Source: an uncultured Bacteroidia bacterium
GTDB lineage: Bacteria; Bacteroidota; Bacteroidia; Bacteroidales; UBA932
DNA length: 64,000 nucleotides
Reading direction: 5' to 3'
NCBI GenBank assembly: GCA_902789395.1
Contig: CADANY010000010.1
Span: forward strand, 62,001-126,000
Below the pieces are notes generated by a model. The model saw nothing but the letters and a program-made list of their open reading frames with translations, ran no database searches and was not told the origin of the DNA. Positions within the stretch are counted from its first letter, which is position 1, and the number at the start of each line of letters is the position of its first letter. This document shows, in pieces, positions 17,909-26,150 of the stretch. A program made the translations under genes and the position numbers.

Positions 17909-19633
17909 ATGAAAAAGTATCTTCTGATCATACTGCTCCTTCTTCCCTGCTCCCTGTGGGGAATGGGCGTATCCCCGGATTCAGCGAAGGAGATCGCCGA
18001 CCGTTTCTTTTCCGGATTTCCCGGGACGCGGTCCAACGCAGGAGAGGTACGTCTCCTGTGGGACGGGAGAACCGTTACACGCGGACTGATCACGGATCCG
18101 CCCTTTTATGTCTATGGGCGGGAGAATGGAGGTTTTGTCATCGTAGCGGGAGAAGACTGCATGCATCCGATACTCGGATATTCCGATAGGAATGTTTTCC
18201 AGGTCAACGGCATGCCGGAGCATGTCCGCCTCTGGTTTGAAGGGCTTTCAGACCTGGTCCGGGAGGCCCGTGAAAAAGGATTAGAGCCTTCGCAAAAGAC
18301 ACGTTCGGAGTGGGTTCAGGTCCGCTCTGAAGTCCACACCCCGGTTGTCGAATTCAAGACGGCCCAGTGGGACCAAAGATCTCCTTTCAATCTGTTCATG
18401 CCGGAAATCAACGGACAGCGCTGCCTTACCGGCTGCGGGACGACGGCGACCGCCATCCTGATGCGCTATCACAAATGGCCGGAGAAAGGACATGGGATCC
18501 TGCCGCAGTATTCTTACCAGACGGACTCAGAGACCCGGGTTCAGCCTGGTCATGCCCTCGGCCACTCCTACAACTGGGAGAACATGCCGCTGACAAACGT
18601 TCCTGCGCAGAATACGGATATCGCCCAATTGATGCTGGATATCGGGGTTATGAATCAATGTCTATTCGGAATCGCTTCTTCCGGGACCTACACGATGATG
18701 ATTCCGCCCGGTCTGGGAAATTATATGGACTATGACCGGAGAATCTGCGTCAACCACCGGGACGAATACGGGACCGATGAATGGGAGAGTCTGATCCGGA
18801 AAGAACTGGACGAAGGCCGACCTATCATCTATCAGGGATACAGACCGGAGGATGAAGGACACCTCTGGGTTATCGACGGCTACTCTGCAGATGGCTATTT
18901 CAGCATGAATTGGGGATGGGGCGGATACAATAACGGATATTACCTGATCAGTCCGATGGAGAAGACAGGAGAATCGTTCTCTCTCAACCATGCAGCTATA
19001 TTCCCCATCAAGCCGGCAACGTCCGAAGACCCTTTCAATATCGAAGATTACCTGCTCGTATACAATGCCGAAGCGATCTGGAATTATCGAAAAAACGACA
19101 AGTTGTATTTCTACCTATGGATCATGAACCGGCATTGGGGAGAAACAGGTCTCATTTCCATCCGAACCGCCCTGACCGATAAAGACGGAAAGCCGAAACA
19201 ATGGCTGAACGAACCGACCCCGGTAAATATCATGGGAGGACGTATCCAGCGGATAGAAGGGGAGTCCATTCTTTCCGATGATCTTTCTCCGGATGACAGG
19301 ATCATGGTTTTTATTGAAAAGAATGGCGAATGGATCCCTCTTAAATGTAGGGAGGGTGCGGTCATCCGTTTCAAATCGGATCTTCCAATCGAAGAGATCA
19401 CAACAGTCACATATAACAACAGTCAAAAGGGGAAGACACTGATCATTGATTCGGATACCAGCAGCTACATTGAATTGCACGGCCGGAATCAGTACGGGAC
19501 AACGATTCAGACATCTAGCATGGGCCGATTAGAATTGCAAAATTTCGATCACTATGGATCTTCCCTCCATATCACCGTCCGCAACCTCGCCGAAACCAAA
19601 GAATTTGACATCATCCTGAGGAAAAGCAATTGA
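17909..19633 (+). CDS. C10-family (streptopain-like) secreted cysteine protease
   Basis: A 574-residue secreted protein with signal peptide (MKKYLLIILLLLPCSLWG). The first part (about 20-150) resembles the inhibitory Spi/C10 prodomain (VIVAGEDCMHPILGYS). The peptidase domain has the nucleophile region TGCGTTATAILMRYHKWP (Cys about 176) and the His region GHLWVIDGYSADGYFSMNWGWGG (His about 318, Asn about 334). A beta-rich C-terminal extension of some 200 residues follows. C10 enzymes of Bacteroides and Prevotella cleave host or neighbour proteins outside the cell. It shares an operon with the upstream BACON lipoprotein. Confidence 0.9.
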   Translation: MKKYLLIILLLLPCSLWGMGVSPDSAKEIADRFFSGFPGTRSNAGEVRLLWDGRTVTRGLITDPPFYVYGRENGGFVIVAGEDCMHPILGYSDRNVFQVNGMPEHVRLWFEGLSDLVREAREKGLEPSQKTRSEWVQVRSEVHTPVVEFKTAQWDQRSPFNLFMPEINGQRCLTGCGTTATAILMRYHKWPEKGHGILPQYSYQTDSETRVQPGHALGHSYNWENMPLTNVPAQNTDIAQLMLDIGVMNQCLFGIASSGTYTMMIPPGLGNYMDYDRRICVNHRDEYGTDEWESLIRKELDEGRPIIYQGYRPEDEGHLWVIDGYSADGYFSMNWGWGGYNNGYYLISPMEKTGESFSLNHAAIFPIKPATSEDPFNIEDYLLVYNAEAIWNYRKNDKLYFYLWIMNRHWGETGLISIRTALTDKDGKPKQWLNEPTPVNIMGGRIQRIEGESILSDDLSPDDRIMVFIEKNGEWIPLKCREGAVIRFKSDLPIEEITTVTYNNSQKGKTLIIDSDTSSYIELHGRNQYGTTIQTSSMGRLELQNFDHYGSSLHITVRNLAETKEFDIILRKSN

Positions 19634-19642
19634 TTTTTTTAG

Positions 19643-19650
19643 TAACTTTG
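19643..19650 (+). promoter_or_regulatory. -7 promoter element of the phosphoesterase/SGNH operon
   Basis: TAACTTTG matches TAnnTTTG. It sits 9 bases after the C10 protease stop and 23 bases before the phosphoesterase ATG, marking a new transcription unit. Confidence 0.6.
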
Positions 19651-19673
19651 TTTGTTACTGAAAAGTCAACGCC

Positions 19674-20495
19674 ATGAGAGCCCTCAAACTAACCGCATTA
19701 TTGGCCGCAGCACTTCTGATTGCCGTATCCTGCGACCGAAGTTTTACTTTTATCCAACTGACCGACACCCAGATCGGATTCCGGGACAAAACCGAAGGCT
19801 ATGCCTGGTCTGATTCCCTCATGCAGGAAGCCGTCAAAGCGGTCAACAGGACGCTTCCTTCATGCGTCATCGTCACGGGAGATCTTGTCAACAACACGGC
19901 AGATTCCCTGCAGGCCGCAATCTACAAGCGGAATATCGCTGCCATTGACGGCCGTATCCCGGTCTATGCACTCCCAGGCAACCATGACATGCGCCCGTGG
20001 ACCGAAGAAAACCACAAAGCATTCCTTGCATTCAACGGGTATGACCGCTTCTCCTTCAAGATGAAGGGGTGCGCATTCATCGGTTTCGACAGCTGCTGTA
20101 TCAAGGACAGCATTGAAACAGTTGAAAAAGAACAACTTGAATGGCTTGTCGGAGAATTGGAAAAAGCGCGGGGCTCGAGACAGATTTTTCTCTTTACGCA
20201 TTGCCCCGTCATCCGTGAGAGCATCGACGAGAAAGAGGATTACTTCAATTTCCCGATCCCGAAACGGGAAGAATACATCGCCCTCTTCAAGAAGTATGGC
20301 GTTACGGCCCTTTTTGCCGGGCATACGCATAAATACTATCATACGTCCTATGAAGGGATCGAATTCATCACGGCCGGTCCGGTCGGGGCTCCGCTTCACG
20401 GAGGCTTTTCCGGCCTGAACGTTGTCCGTGTCAACCGGAAAGGCTTTACCAACGAATATGTCACCGCCGGTGATGTCACTTCCAATCCGTCATAA
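19674..20495 (+). CDS. Calcineurin-like metallophosphoesterase lipoprotein (CPPED1-like)
   Basis: A 273-residue exported lipoprotein (lipobox AVSC at residue 20). Metal-site motifs are in order: TDTQ (31-33), TGDLVNN (Asp 70), GNHD (102-105), THCP and GHTH. The first motif has Gln where most calcineurin-like enzymes have His, as in the CPPED1-type branch. It should hydrolyse a phosphomono- or diester in the periplasm or at the surface. It leads an operon with two SGNH hydrolases and an alkaline-phosphatase-fold protein. The substrate is unknown. Confidence 0.88.
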   Translation: MRALKLTALLAAALLIAVSCDRSFTFIQLTDTQIGFRDKTEGYAWSDSLMQEAVKAVNRTLPSCVIVTGDLVNNTADSLQAAIYKRNIAAIDGRIPVYALPGNHDMRPWTEENHKAFLAFNGYDRFSFKMKGCAFIGFDSCCIKDSIETVEKEQLEWLVGELEKARGSRQIFLFTHCPVIRESIDEKEDYFNFPIPKREEYIALFKKYGVTALFAGHTHKYYHTSYEGIEFITAGPVGAPLHGGFSGLNVVRVNRKGFTNEYVTAGDVTSNPS

Positions 20496-20515
20496 AATCA
20501 AATTACCTGAAAGAT

Positions 20516-21604
20516 ATGAAAAAGACGATTGCTGTTATCCTGGCAGCTTTCCTGCTGGGAATTCCCGGGCTGAACGCCCAATCGCAGAATCTTACTTTTA
20601 CGGAAGCCTCTACGCTGACCCTTACGGGGAAGCTCTTCCCCGACACTCCGAACCCCTACCACCGGGTCGATACCGTCAAATTCAAGGGATTCACCAAAGG
20701 CGAGAATCTCCAGGTCCGGGAATCCTCCGGCATCGCCGTCGCCTTCCGCACCAATTCCCCGTTCATCCATATCAAGACGGAATACGGAACGATCCAGTAC
20801 CCGATGAACACCAACGGCATCGCTGCAAAAGGATACGATCTCTATATCCGGGAAAATGGGAAATGGATCTTCGCAGCCGCCGGGGCCAGGGGAAACGGGA
20901 ATGAAGACGAAGTTCTGGAACTGATCAAGAACATGGACCGGCAGATGCACGAATGCCTGCTCTATCTCCCGCTCTACAGCGAGGTCAAATCCGTCAAGAT
21001 CATTACAGAAGCCGGTTCCGTCATCGAGGCGATTCCGAACCCCTTCCGCCACCGTGTCGGGATCTTCGGATCCAGCTATACCCACGGCTCCAGTACGTCC
21101 CGGGGCGGCATGACCTATCCCGCCCAGTTCACCCGGAATACCGGGATCCAGCTTCTCAGCCTGGGATGCAGCGGTAACAGCAAGCTCCAGCCGTATTTTG
21201 CCGAAGCCCTGGCTGCCGCGGATGTCGACGCCTTTATCTTCGACTCCTTCTCTAATCCGAATCCTACCCAGATCCGGGAGCGCCTCTTCCCGTTTATCGA
21301 GAAAATCCAGGCCGCCCATCCCGGAAAACCGCTTATTTTCCAGCGCACCATCCACCGGGAAAGCCGGAATTTCAACACCGGGGCCGATCAGTCGGAACGG
21401 GCGAAGATGGAAATGGCGGACAGCTTGATGCGGATTGCCTGCAAGAAATACAAGGATGTCTACTACATCTATCCGGACGCCAGTTCCCCTGACCATCTCG
21501 CCTCAGTCGATGGCGTCCACCCGACGAACTACGGCTATACCCTTTGGGCCAAATCCATCGAAAAGAAAGTTCTCAGAATCCTCAGAAAATACGGAATCAA
21601 ATAA
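20516..21604 (+). CDS. Secreted SGNH/GDSL hydrolase, copy 1
   Basis: A 362-residue protein with signal peptide (cleavage near LNAQS). The N-terminal beta domain contains the GYDLYI signature of the GxDLY type seen before Bacteroidota SGNH esterases. The catalytic domain has GIFGSSYTHG (nucleophile Ser, block I), LGCSGNSKLQ (block II), DSFSNPN (block III) and DGVHPTNYGY (Asp/His, block V). Such enzymes remove acyl groups, for example acetyl, from glycans. It is closely related to the next gene and separated from it by only 3 bases, so it is a tandem duplicate. Confidence 0.88.
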   Translation: MKKTIAVILAAFLLGIPGLNAQSQNLTFTEASTLTLTGKLFPDTPNPYHRVDTVKFKGFTKGENLQVRESSGIAVAFRTNSPFIHIKTEYGTIQYPMNTNGIAAKGYDLYIRENGKWIFAAAGARGNGNEDEVLELIKNMDRQMHECLLYLPLYSEVKSVKIITEAGSVIEAIPNPFRHRVGIFGSSYTHGSSTSRGGMTYPAQFTRNTGIQLLSLGCSGNSKLQPYFAEALAAADVDAFIFDSFSNPNPTQIRERLFPFIEKIQAAHPGKPLIFQRTIHRESRNFNTGADQSERAKMEMADSLMRIACKKYKDVYYIYPDASSPDHLASVDGVHPTNYGYTLWAKSIEKKVLRILRKYGIK

Positions 21605-21607
21605 ATC

Positions 21608-22753
21608 ATGAAACGGATCCTTACTTTTCTCGCTCTCGCAGCGTGCTGCACCCTCTCTTTCGGGCAGATCAAATCCACATCCGGCTACACCGCCAAGGAT
21701 GTAAAGATCAACTACACGGAAGCCTCCGACCTGACCCTCGTCGGCAAGCTGTTCCCCAATACTCCGAGCCCTTACCACCGGGTCGATACCGTAAAGTACA
21801 AGGGGTGGACGGCTACCCAGAACTTCCAGGTTCGCTGCTCCAGCGGCATTATCGTCGCCTTCCGGACCAATTCGACAACCCTTTCGATCCTTACCGAATA
21901 CGGCCAGCTCTATTACGGCGTAACGACCAACGTCCTGGCCCACAGGGGATATGACCTCTATATCCGGGCAACGGAAAACAAGGGACGCTTTACTCCTTCT
22001 TCCGAGGGCAAGTGGGTCTATGCCGCCTCCGCAGCTCCTGCAAACGGGAAGGAGGACCAGCCTGTCACGATCATCAAGGACATGGTCGACGGGATGAAAG
22101 AATGCCTCCTCTACCTCCCTCTCTACAGCGAAGAACGTTCGATCAAGATCGGTGTCGAGGAAGGCGCTGTCATTGAACCGCTTGCAAATCCTTTCCGCCA
22201 CAGGGTCGGTATCTACGGTTCCAGCTATACCCATGGGGTCAGCTGCGGACGCGCCGGCATGACCTATCCGGCCCAGTTCAGCCGCCGGACCGGGATCCAG
22301 CTTCTGAGCCTCGGCATGAGCGGCCAGTGCAAAATGCAGCCCTGGAGCGCCGCGGCCCTTGTCGATGCCGATGTTGATGCCTTTATCTTCGATACATTCT
22401 CCAATCCTTCGATCGCCGAAGTAAAGGAGCGTCTCTTCCCGTTTATCGAGAAAATGAAAGCCGCCAATCCCGGCAAGCCGCTTATCTTCCAGCACACGAT
22501 CTACCGCGAAAGCCGCAACTTCAACATGGGCTCCGACCGGGCCGAGCAGGGCAGGATCGATGTCGTAGACAGCCTGATGGCGATTGCATGCAAAAAGTAC
22601 AAGGATGTCTATTTCATCAGTACCAATGCCACTGAGTCCAATCACGAGACCTCTATCGACGGCACCCACCCGTCCGATTACGGTTACGGGGTATGGGAAA
22701 AATCCATCGAAAAGAAAGTTCTTCGCATCCTTAAAAAATACGGTATCAAGTAA
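21608..22753 (+). CDS. Secreted SGNH/GDSL hydrolase, copy 2
   Basis: A 381-residue paralogue of the preceding protein: signal peptide, GYDLYI N-terminal domain, GIYGSSYTHG, LGMSGQCKMQ, DTFSNPS and DGTHPSDYGY. The two align throughout, including HRVDTVK and ECLLYLPLYSE. Copy 2 has an extra loop near the GYDLY domain (ENKGRFTPSSEGK) and changes block II from GCSGN to GMSGQ, replacing the Asn that helps form the oxyanion hole in classical SGNH enzymes. This hints at altered activity or specificity. Its stop overlaps the next start by one base. Confidence 0.87.
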   Translation: MKRILTFLALAACCTLSFGQIKSTSGYTAKDVKINYTEASDLTLVGKLFPNTPSPYHRVDTVKYKGWTATQNFQVRCSSGIIVAFRTNSTTLSILTEYGQLYYGVTTNVLAHRGYDLYIRATENKGRFTPSSEGKWVYAASAAPANGKEDQPVTIIKDMVDGMKECLLYLPLYSEERSIKIGVEEGAVIEPLANPFRHRVGIYGSSYTHGVSCGRAGMTYPAQFSRRTGIQLLSLGMSGQCKMQPWSAAALVDADVDAFIFDTFSNPSIAEVKERLFPFIEKMKAANPGKPLIFQHTIYRESRNFNMGSDRAEQGRIDVVDSLMAIACKKYKDVYFISTNATESNHETSIDGTHPSDYGYGVWEKSIEKKVLRILKKYGIK

Positions 22754-23643
22754 TGAAACGTATCCTGACCTTCCTCGCTGCAACCGTCCTTCTCGCCGGT
22801 TGCGCGACAAAACCCGTCACAGGGCCGAATCTTGTTTTCATCGGGATTGACGGACTGGGATCCGCTTATCTCGACACCCTTAAGATGCCGGTCATCCGCG
22901 GCCTGATGGCCGAAGGATCCTATACCCTGCACAAACGCTCCGTCCTTCCTTCTGCGAGCGCCATCAACTGGGCTTCGATGCTCAACGGCCTTCCGACCGA
23001 AATCCACGGATATACCCGCTGGAATACCCAGACCCCGGATATCCCGGCCCCGTTTGTCCAGGAGAACGGCCTGCCCGTAACCCTGTTCACCCTATACCGC
23101 CAGGCCCATCCGGAAGCCCGTATGGGCACGATCTACGAGTGGGACGGCGTCAAGTACACCCTCGACACGCTGGCCTTTAACGACCGCATCTGGACGGCGG
23201 AAGAGGTCATGGACCCCGCCGTCACGACCGAAAGGATCGTTTCCTATCTCAAAGAGGTCAAGCCGGATGTTTTCTACGTCCATTATGACGAGCCCGACCA
23301 CACCGGCCATAAAAACGGCTGGGCTACGCCGGAATATGCCGCCAAGGTCGAAGAAATGGACGCGTACGTCGGACAGATCATCCAAGCCCTGAAGGATGCC
23401 GGCACATACGAGCATTCGATCATCGTCATTGCCTCGGACCATGGCGGAAACGGAAAGAGCCACGGGAAAGCGACGGTCCAGGAGATGGAAGCTCCGTTCA
23501 TCATCGCCGGTCCCGGCATCCGGAAAGGAAACGAAATCAAGGAGTTTATGATGCAGTACGATGTCGCCCCGACGATTGCGAAAGTCCTCGGTCTTCCCAT
23601 CCCGGACTATTGGAGGGGACGTCCGATGCCCGTTTCAGAGTAG
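22753..23643 (+). CDS. Alkaline-phosphatase-fold (NPP/phosphodiesterase-like) lipoprotein
   Basis: A 296-residue lipoprotein (MKRILTFLAATVLLAGC). The alkaline phosphatase superfamily fold is shown by NLVFIGIDGLGS (metal Asp), the PSASAINWASMLNG segment where the nucleophile Ser/Thr lies, VHYDEPDHTGH (metal ligands) and IASDHGGNGKSHG. It most resembles type I phosphodiesterase/nucleotide pyrophosphatases, at the short end of the family. It is the last gene of the operon begun by the calcineurin-like enzyme. Its 3' end overlaps the convergent MATE gene by 37 bases. Confidence 0.85.
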   Translation: MKRILTFLAATVLLAGCATKPVTGPNLVFIGIDGLGSAYLDTLKMPVIRGLMAEGSYTLHKRSVLPSASAINWASMLNGLPTEIHGYTRWNTQTPDIPAPFVQENGLPVTLFTLYRQAHPEARMGTIYEWDGVKYTLDTLAFNDRIWTAEEVMDPAVTTERIVSYLKEVKPDVFYVHYDEPDHTGHKNGWATPEYAAKVEEMDAYVGQIIQALKDAGTYEHSIIVIASDHGGNGKSHGKATVQEMEAPFIIAGPGIRKGNEIKEFMMQYDVAPTIAKVLGLPIPDYWRGRPMPVSE

Positions 23644-25028
23644 ATCCGCCCCGATGTGGCCGTCAGCCAGAGCGTGCGGATAAGCAGATGCACAAAATAG
23701 GCGGCCATCAGATAATGAACCGGCAGGTTCCCGTCCAGGGGGCCTGCCAGTTTTGTCAGCAGGACCCAGGTCAGGAAGAACCCGGCGGCTGCCACCAGGG
23801 AGCAGTCTCGCATAGGGCGGGTCCGTGTCGCTCCGATAAAGATCCCGTCCCAGGTAAAGGCGGGGCAGCCGATCAGGGGCATCAGCAGGAGCCAGGGCAG
23901 AAAGGGCCGGCAGGCTTCGACGACAGCTTCATCCGAAGTCATCATCCGGACCATGGGTACGCCGAGAAGGCCGTACAGGACCATGAAACCACCGACGATA
24001 CTCATGCTCCAGGTAAAGGTCGCCCGGATGGTTCTCCGGACCATCCCCGGGTCTCTCATCCCAATAAACTTTCCGGTCAGGGCTTCTCCTGCATAGGCAA
24101 ATCCGTCCGTAAAAAAGGAGAAGAACATTAACAGTTTCATCAGGATCGTACTGGCGGCAAGAAGGGCATCCCCGAAACGGGCCGACAGGACCGTAAAGCC
24201 GATATAGACGGCAATCATTCCGAGCGAGCGGACCATGAGGTCGGCATTCATGGAGAAAAACCCTTTGGTATCTACCCGGACGGCATGGACCGCATCCCGC
24301 AGTCTGTAGTCCGTGAAGACCATCGGACGATATTTGACAAAAACGACGCCGGTCGAAAAGAAAAATCCCGTCCATTGGGCGATTACAGTTCCGAACGCAA
24401 CCCCGTCGAAGCCCATCCCGGCCGCAAAAGCAAGGGTAATACTCAGCAGGATATTGACCCCGTTGACGATCAGATCGGAAACCATGGCGCTGACCGTATC
24501 CTGCATGCCGATGAACCACCCCTTGAAAGCGAAAAGGCTGAGGGTTGCCGGTGCGGCCCAGATACGGATTTCAAAATAACGTTCCGCCAATAACCGTACC
24601 TCCGGAGAACAGTCCACGACGAGGAAAGCGGCCTGGAGGATAAGCCATTGGACCATAATCAGGAAGAAACCGGCGAAAATCGAGATAAAGAGCGCCCGGC
24701 TGAAAACATCGGCGCTGTCTCTCAGGGCTTTGTCCCGCGCGATCCCGTTCCCCATTTCCTCCGCTTTCCGGTACCGGCCGAACGCCTGTGCGGCCAGACC
24801 GCCCGTTCCGCTCCGCAGAAAGGCGAAATTCCAATACAGGAGATCGAATAACATGGAACCGACCGAAATGCCGCCGATCAGGGCAGCGGTCGTCAGTCCG
24901 TCCCGGACGGCCTGCGTTCCAAGATGACCGACAACCGCGATATCGACCATCCCGACAAGCGGGACGGTGATATTGGCAAGAATACTGGGGAGAGCCAGCT
25001 TCAGTATGTTGCGGTTCAGTCCTTTCAT
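23607..25028 (-). CDS. MATE-family multidrug/Na+ antiporter
   Basis: 473 residues from the ATG at 25028 (MKGLNRNILKLALPSILANIT), with about 12 hydrophobic helices. The N-terminal LPSILANITVPLVGMVDIAVVGHLG is the classic MATE helix 1-2 pattern, of DinF/NorM type. Such proteins export cationic drugs or metabolites in exchange for Na+ or H+. A GTG start 21 bases upstream is possible but lies within the arm of an inverted repeat, so the ATG is preferred. It follows rsgA on the same strand but is separated from it by the 121-base palindromic element. Confidence 0.88.
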   Translation of the reverse strand: MKGLNRNILKLALPSILANITVPLVGMVDIAVVGHLGTQAVRDGLTTAALIGGISVGSMLFDLLYWNFAFLRSGTGGLAAQAFGRYRKAEEMGNGIARDKALRDSADVFSRALFISIFAGFFLIMVQWLILQAAFLVVDCSPEVRLLAERYFEIRIWAAPATLSLFAFKGWFIGMQDTVSAMVSDLIVNGVNILLSITLAFAAGMGFDGVAFGTVIAQWTGFFFSTGVVFVKYRPMVFTDYRLRDAVHAVRVDTKGFFSMNADLMVRSLGMIAVYIGFTVLSARFGDALLAASTILMKLLMFFSFFTDGFAYAGEALTGKFIGMRDPGMVRRTIRATFTWSMSIVGGFMVLYGLLGVPMVRMMTSDEAVVEACRPFLPWLLLMPLIGCPAFTWDGIFIGATRTRPMRDCSLVAAAGFFLTWVLLTKLAGPLDGNLPVHYLMAAYFVHLLIRTLWLTATSGRIYSETGIGRPLQ

Positions 25029-25044
25029 AATCTTTTTCTCTTCT

Positions 25045-25165
25045 GGCACGGGGGAAGGGTGAGGCCCCGAAAACCACCGCTTTGCGGCCCCTCCCTAAAG
25101 GGCCCCTCCCTCTTATAGTGCCGAGGGTGGCATAGGTTTTCGGGGCCTCACCCTTCCCCCGCGCC
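25045..25165. repeat. Intergenic element with 31-base inverted repeats
   Basis: Arms at 25045-25075 and 25135-25165 are inverted copies matching at 30 of 31 positions (one mismatch, A at 25048). They read GGCACGGGGGAAGGG then TGAGGCCCCGAAAACC on the left. The 59-base centre is GC-rich and has further small repeats (CCCCTCCCT twice). It fills the gap between rsgA and the MATE gene. It could be a miniature mobile element, a REP/BIME-like palindrome or a strong terminator-type structure. No second copy is seen in the window. Confidence 0.8.
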
Positions 25166-25181
25166 AAACGCCGAAAACAGT

Positions 25182-26120
25182 TTATCGGAATTTCTGGTCT
25201 TCCTCGAGCATGCCGAGATAGGAATTGTAGCGCTCGGCGCTGATCGTCCCTGCATCGACGGCAGCCTTAACGGCACAGCCGGGCTCATGGGTATGCGTAC
25301 AAGGGGTGAAACGGCACGCCCGGGAGGCTTCGAGCATCTCCGGGAAATACTTGGAAATCTCCTCCTTTTCGAGATCAACAAGTCCGAACCCCCGGATCCC
25401 CGGGCTGTCAATCACATAACCGCCCGTAGAGAGACGATACATCTCATATAGGGACGTCGTATGTTTTCCCTGCAGGTGGGCGTCCGAGATCCGCCCGATC
25501 TTTGGATCGAGAGTAGGATCGATTGCCTTGATAAGGGAAGATTTTCCGACGCCGGACTCGCCGGAAAAAAGATTGATCTTTCCCTTACAAGCCTCACGGA
25601 TCTCATCGATTCCCTCACCGGTTTCAACCGAGGTTTCGATAACCCGGTAACCGGCCCCTTCATAAATACCCTTAAAAGCATCGATCTGCTCCTGGGCGAC
25701 ATCCCGGTACATATCGACCTTGCTGAGAACAATCGTAACCGGAACGCCATAGACCTCACAGGTAACGAGGATACGGTCGAGAAACGGCAGCTTGATCTCG
25801 GGAAAGTACAGAGAGACAATAATATAAGCTCTGTCGACATTGGCCGCGATAATATGGGCCTGACGGGAAAGATTCGTAGAGCGGCGGATTACGTAATTCG
25901 AGCGGGGCAGGATCTCGGTAATCAGGGCCGGCGCATCCAGGGAATCGTCTGTCTGATAACGGACCCGGTCGCCGACGGCGATCGGATTGGTAATCTCGCT
26001 GGCCTTGAGCCGGATCTTTCCGCGCAGCACGGCCGGAAAGAGATTCCACTCGGGCAGGGCGGAAAGCAGATAATGGCTTCCCGCATTTTTTACAACCGTT
26101 GCTTCACCCTTGGCAATCAT
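25182..26120 (-). CDS. rsgA: Ribosome small-subunit-dependent GTPase A
   Basis: A 312-residue RsgA/YjeQ: an N-terminal OB fold, then the circularly permuted GTPase with G4 (LSKVD, about 130) before G1 (SGESGVGKSSL, about 186) and G3 (DSPGIRGFG). The C-terminal zinc knuckle is CRFTPCTHTHEPGC. It assists late maturation of the 30S subunit. The gene is divergent from a prenyl synthase gene, and its TAATTTTG promoter element ends 4 bases before the ATG, so a leaderless transcript is likely. Full length and intact. Confidence 0.95.
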   Translation of the reverse strand: MIAKGEATVVKNAGSHYLLSALPEWNLFPAVLRGKIRLKASEITNPIAVGDRVRYQTDDSLDAPALITEILPRSNYVIRRSTNLSRQAHIIAANVDRAYIIVSLYFPEIKLPFLDRILVTCEVYGVPVTIVLSKVDMYRDVAQEQIDAFKGIYEGAGYRVIETSVETGEGIDEIREACKGKINLFSGESGVGKSSLIKAIDPTLDPKIGRISDAHLQGKHTTSLYEMYRLSTGGYVIDSPGIRGFGLVDLEKEEISKYFPEMLEASRACRFTPCTHTHEPGCAVKAAVDAGTISAERYNSYLGMLEEDQKFR

Positions 26121-26141
26121 GCCACAAAATTAGTAAATTTG
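26110..26141 (+). promoter_or_regulatory. Promoter of the polyprenyl synthase gene
   Basis: TTG at 26110-26112, a 21-base spacer and TAAATTTG at 26134-26141 fit the Bacteroidetes -33/-7 pattern. The -7 element lies one base from the opposite-strand -7 of rsgA, so the divergent promoters are back to back. Confidence 0.65.
26125..26132 (-). promoter_or_regulatory. -7 promoter element of rsgA
   Basis: The minus strand reads TAATTTTG (TAnnTTTG). Only four bases separate it from the ATG, predicting a start of transcription at or next to the start codon. Confidence 0.6.
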
Positions 26142-26150
26142 CACTTTAAA

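Noticed and set aside
25461..26150. Upstream extension of the polyprenyl synthase frame
   Set aside because: Overlaps almost all of rsgA on the opposite strand and precedes the promoter; family homology starts at about 26160.
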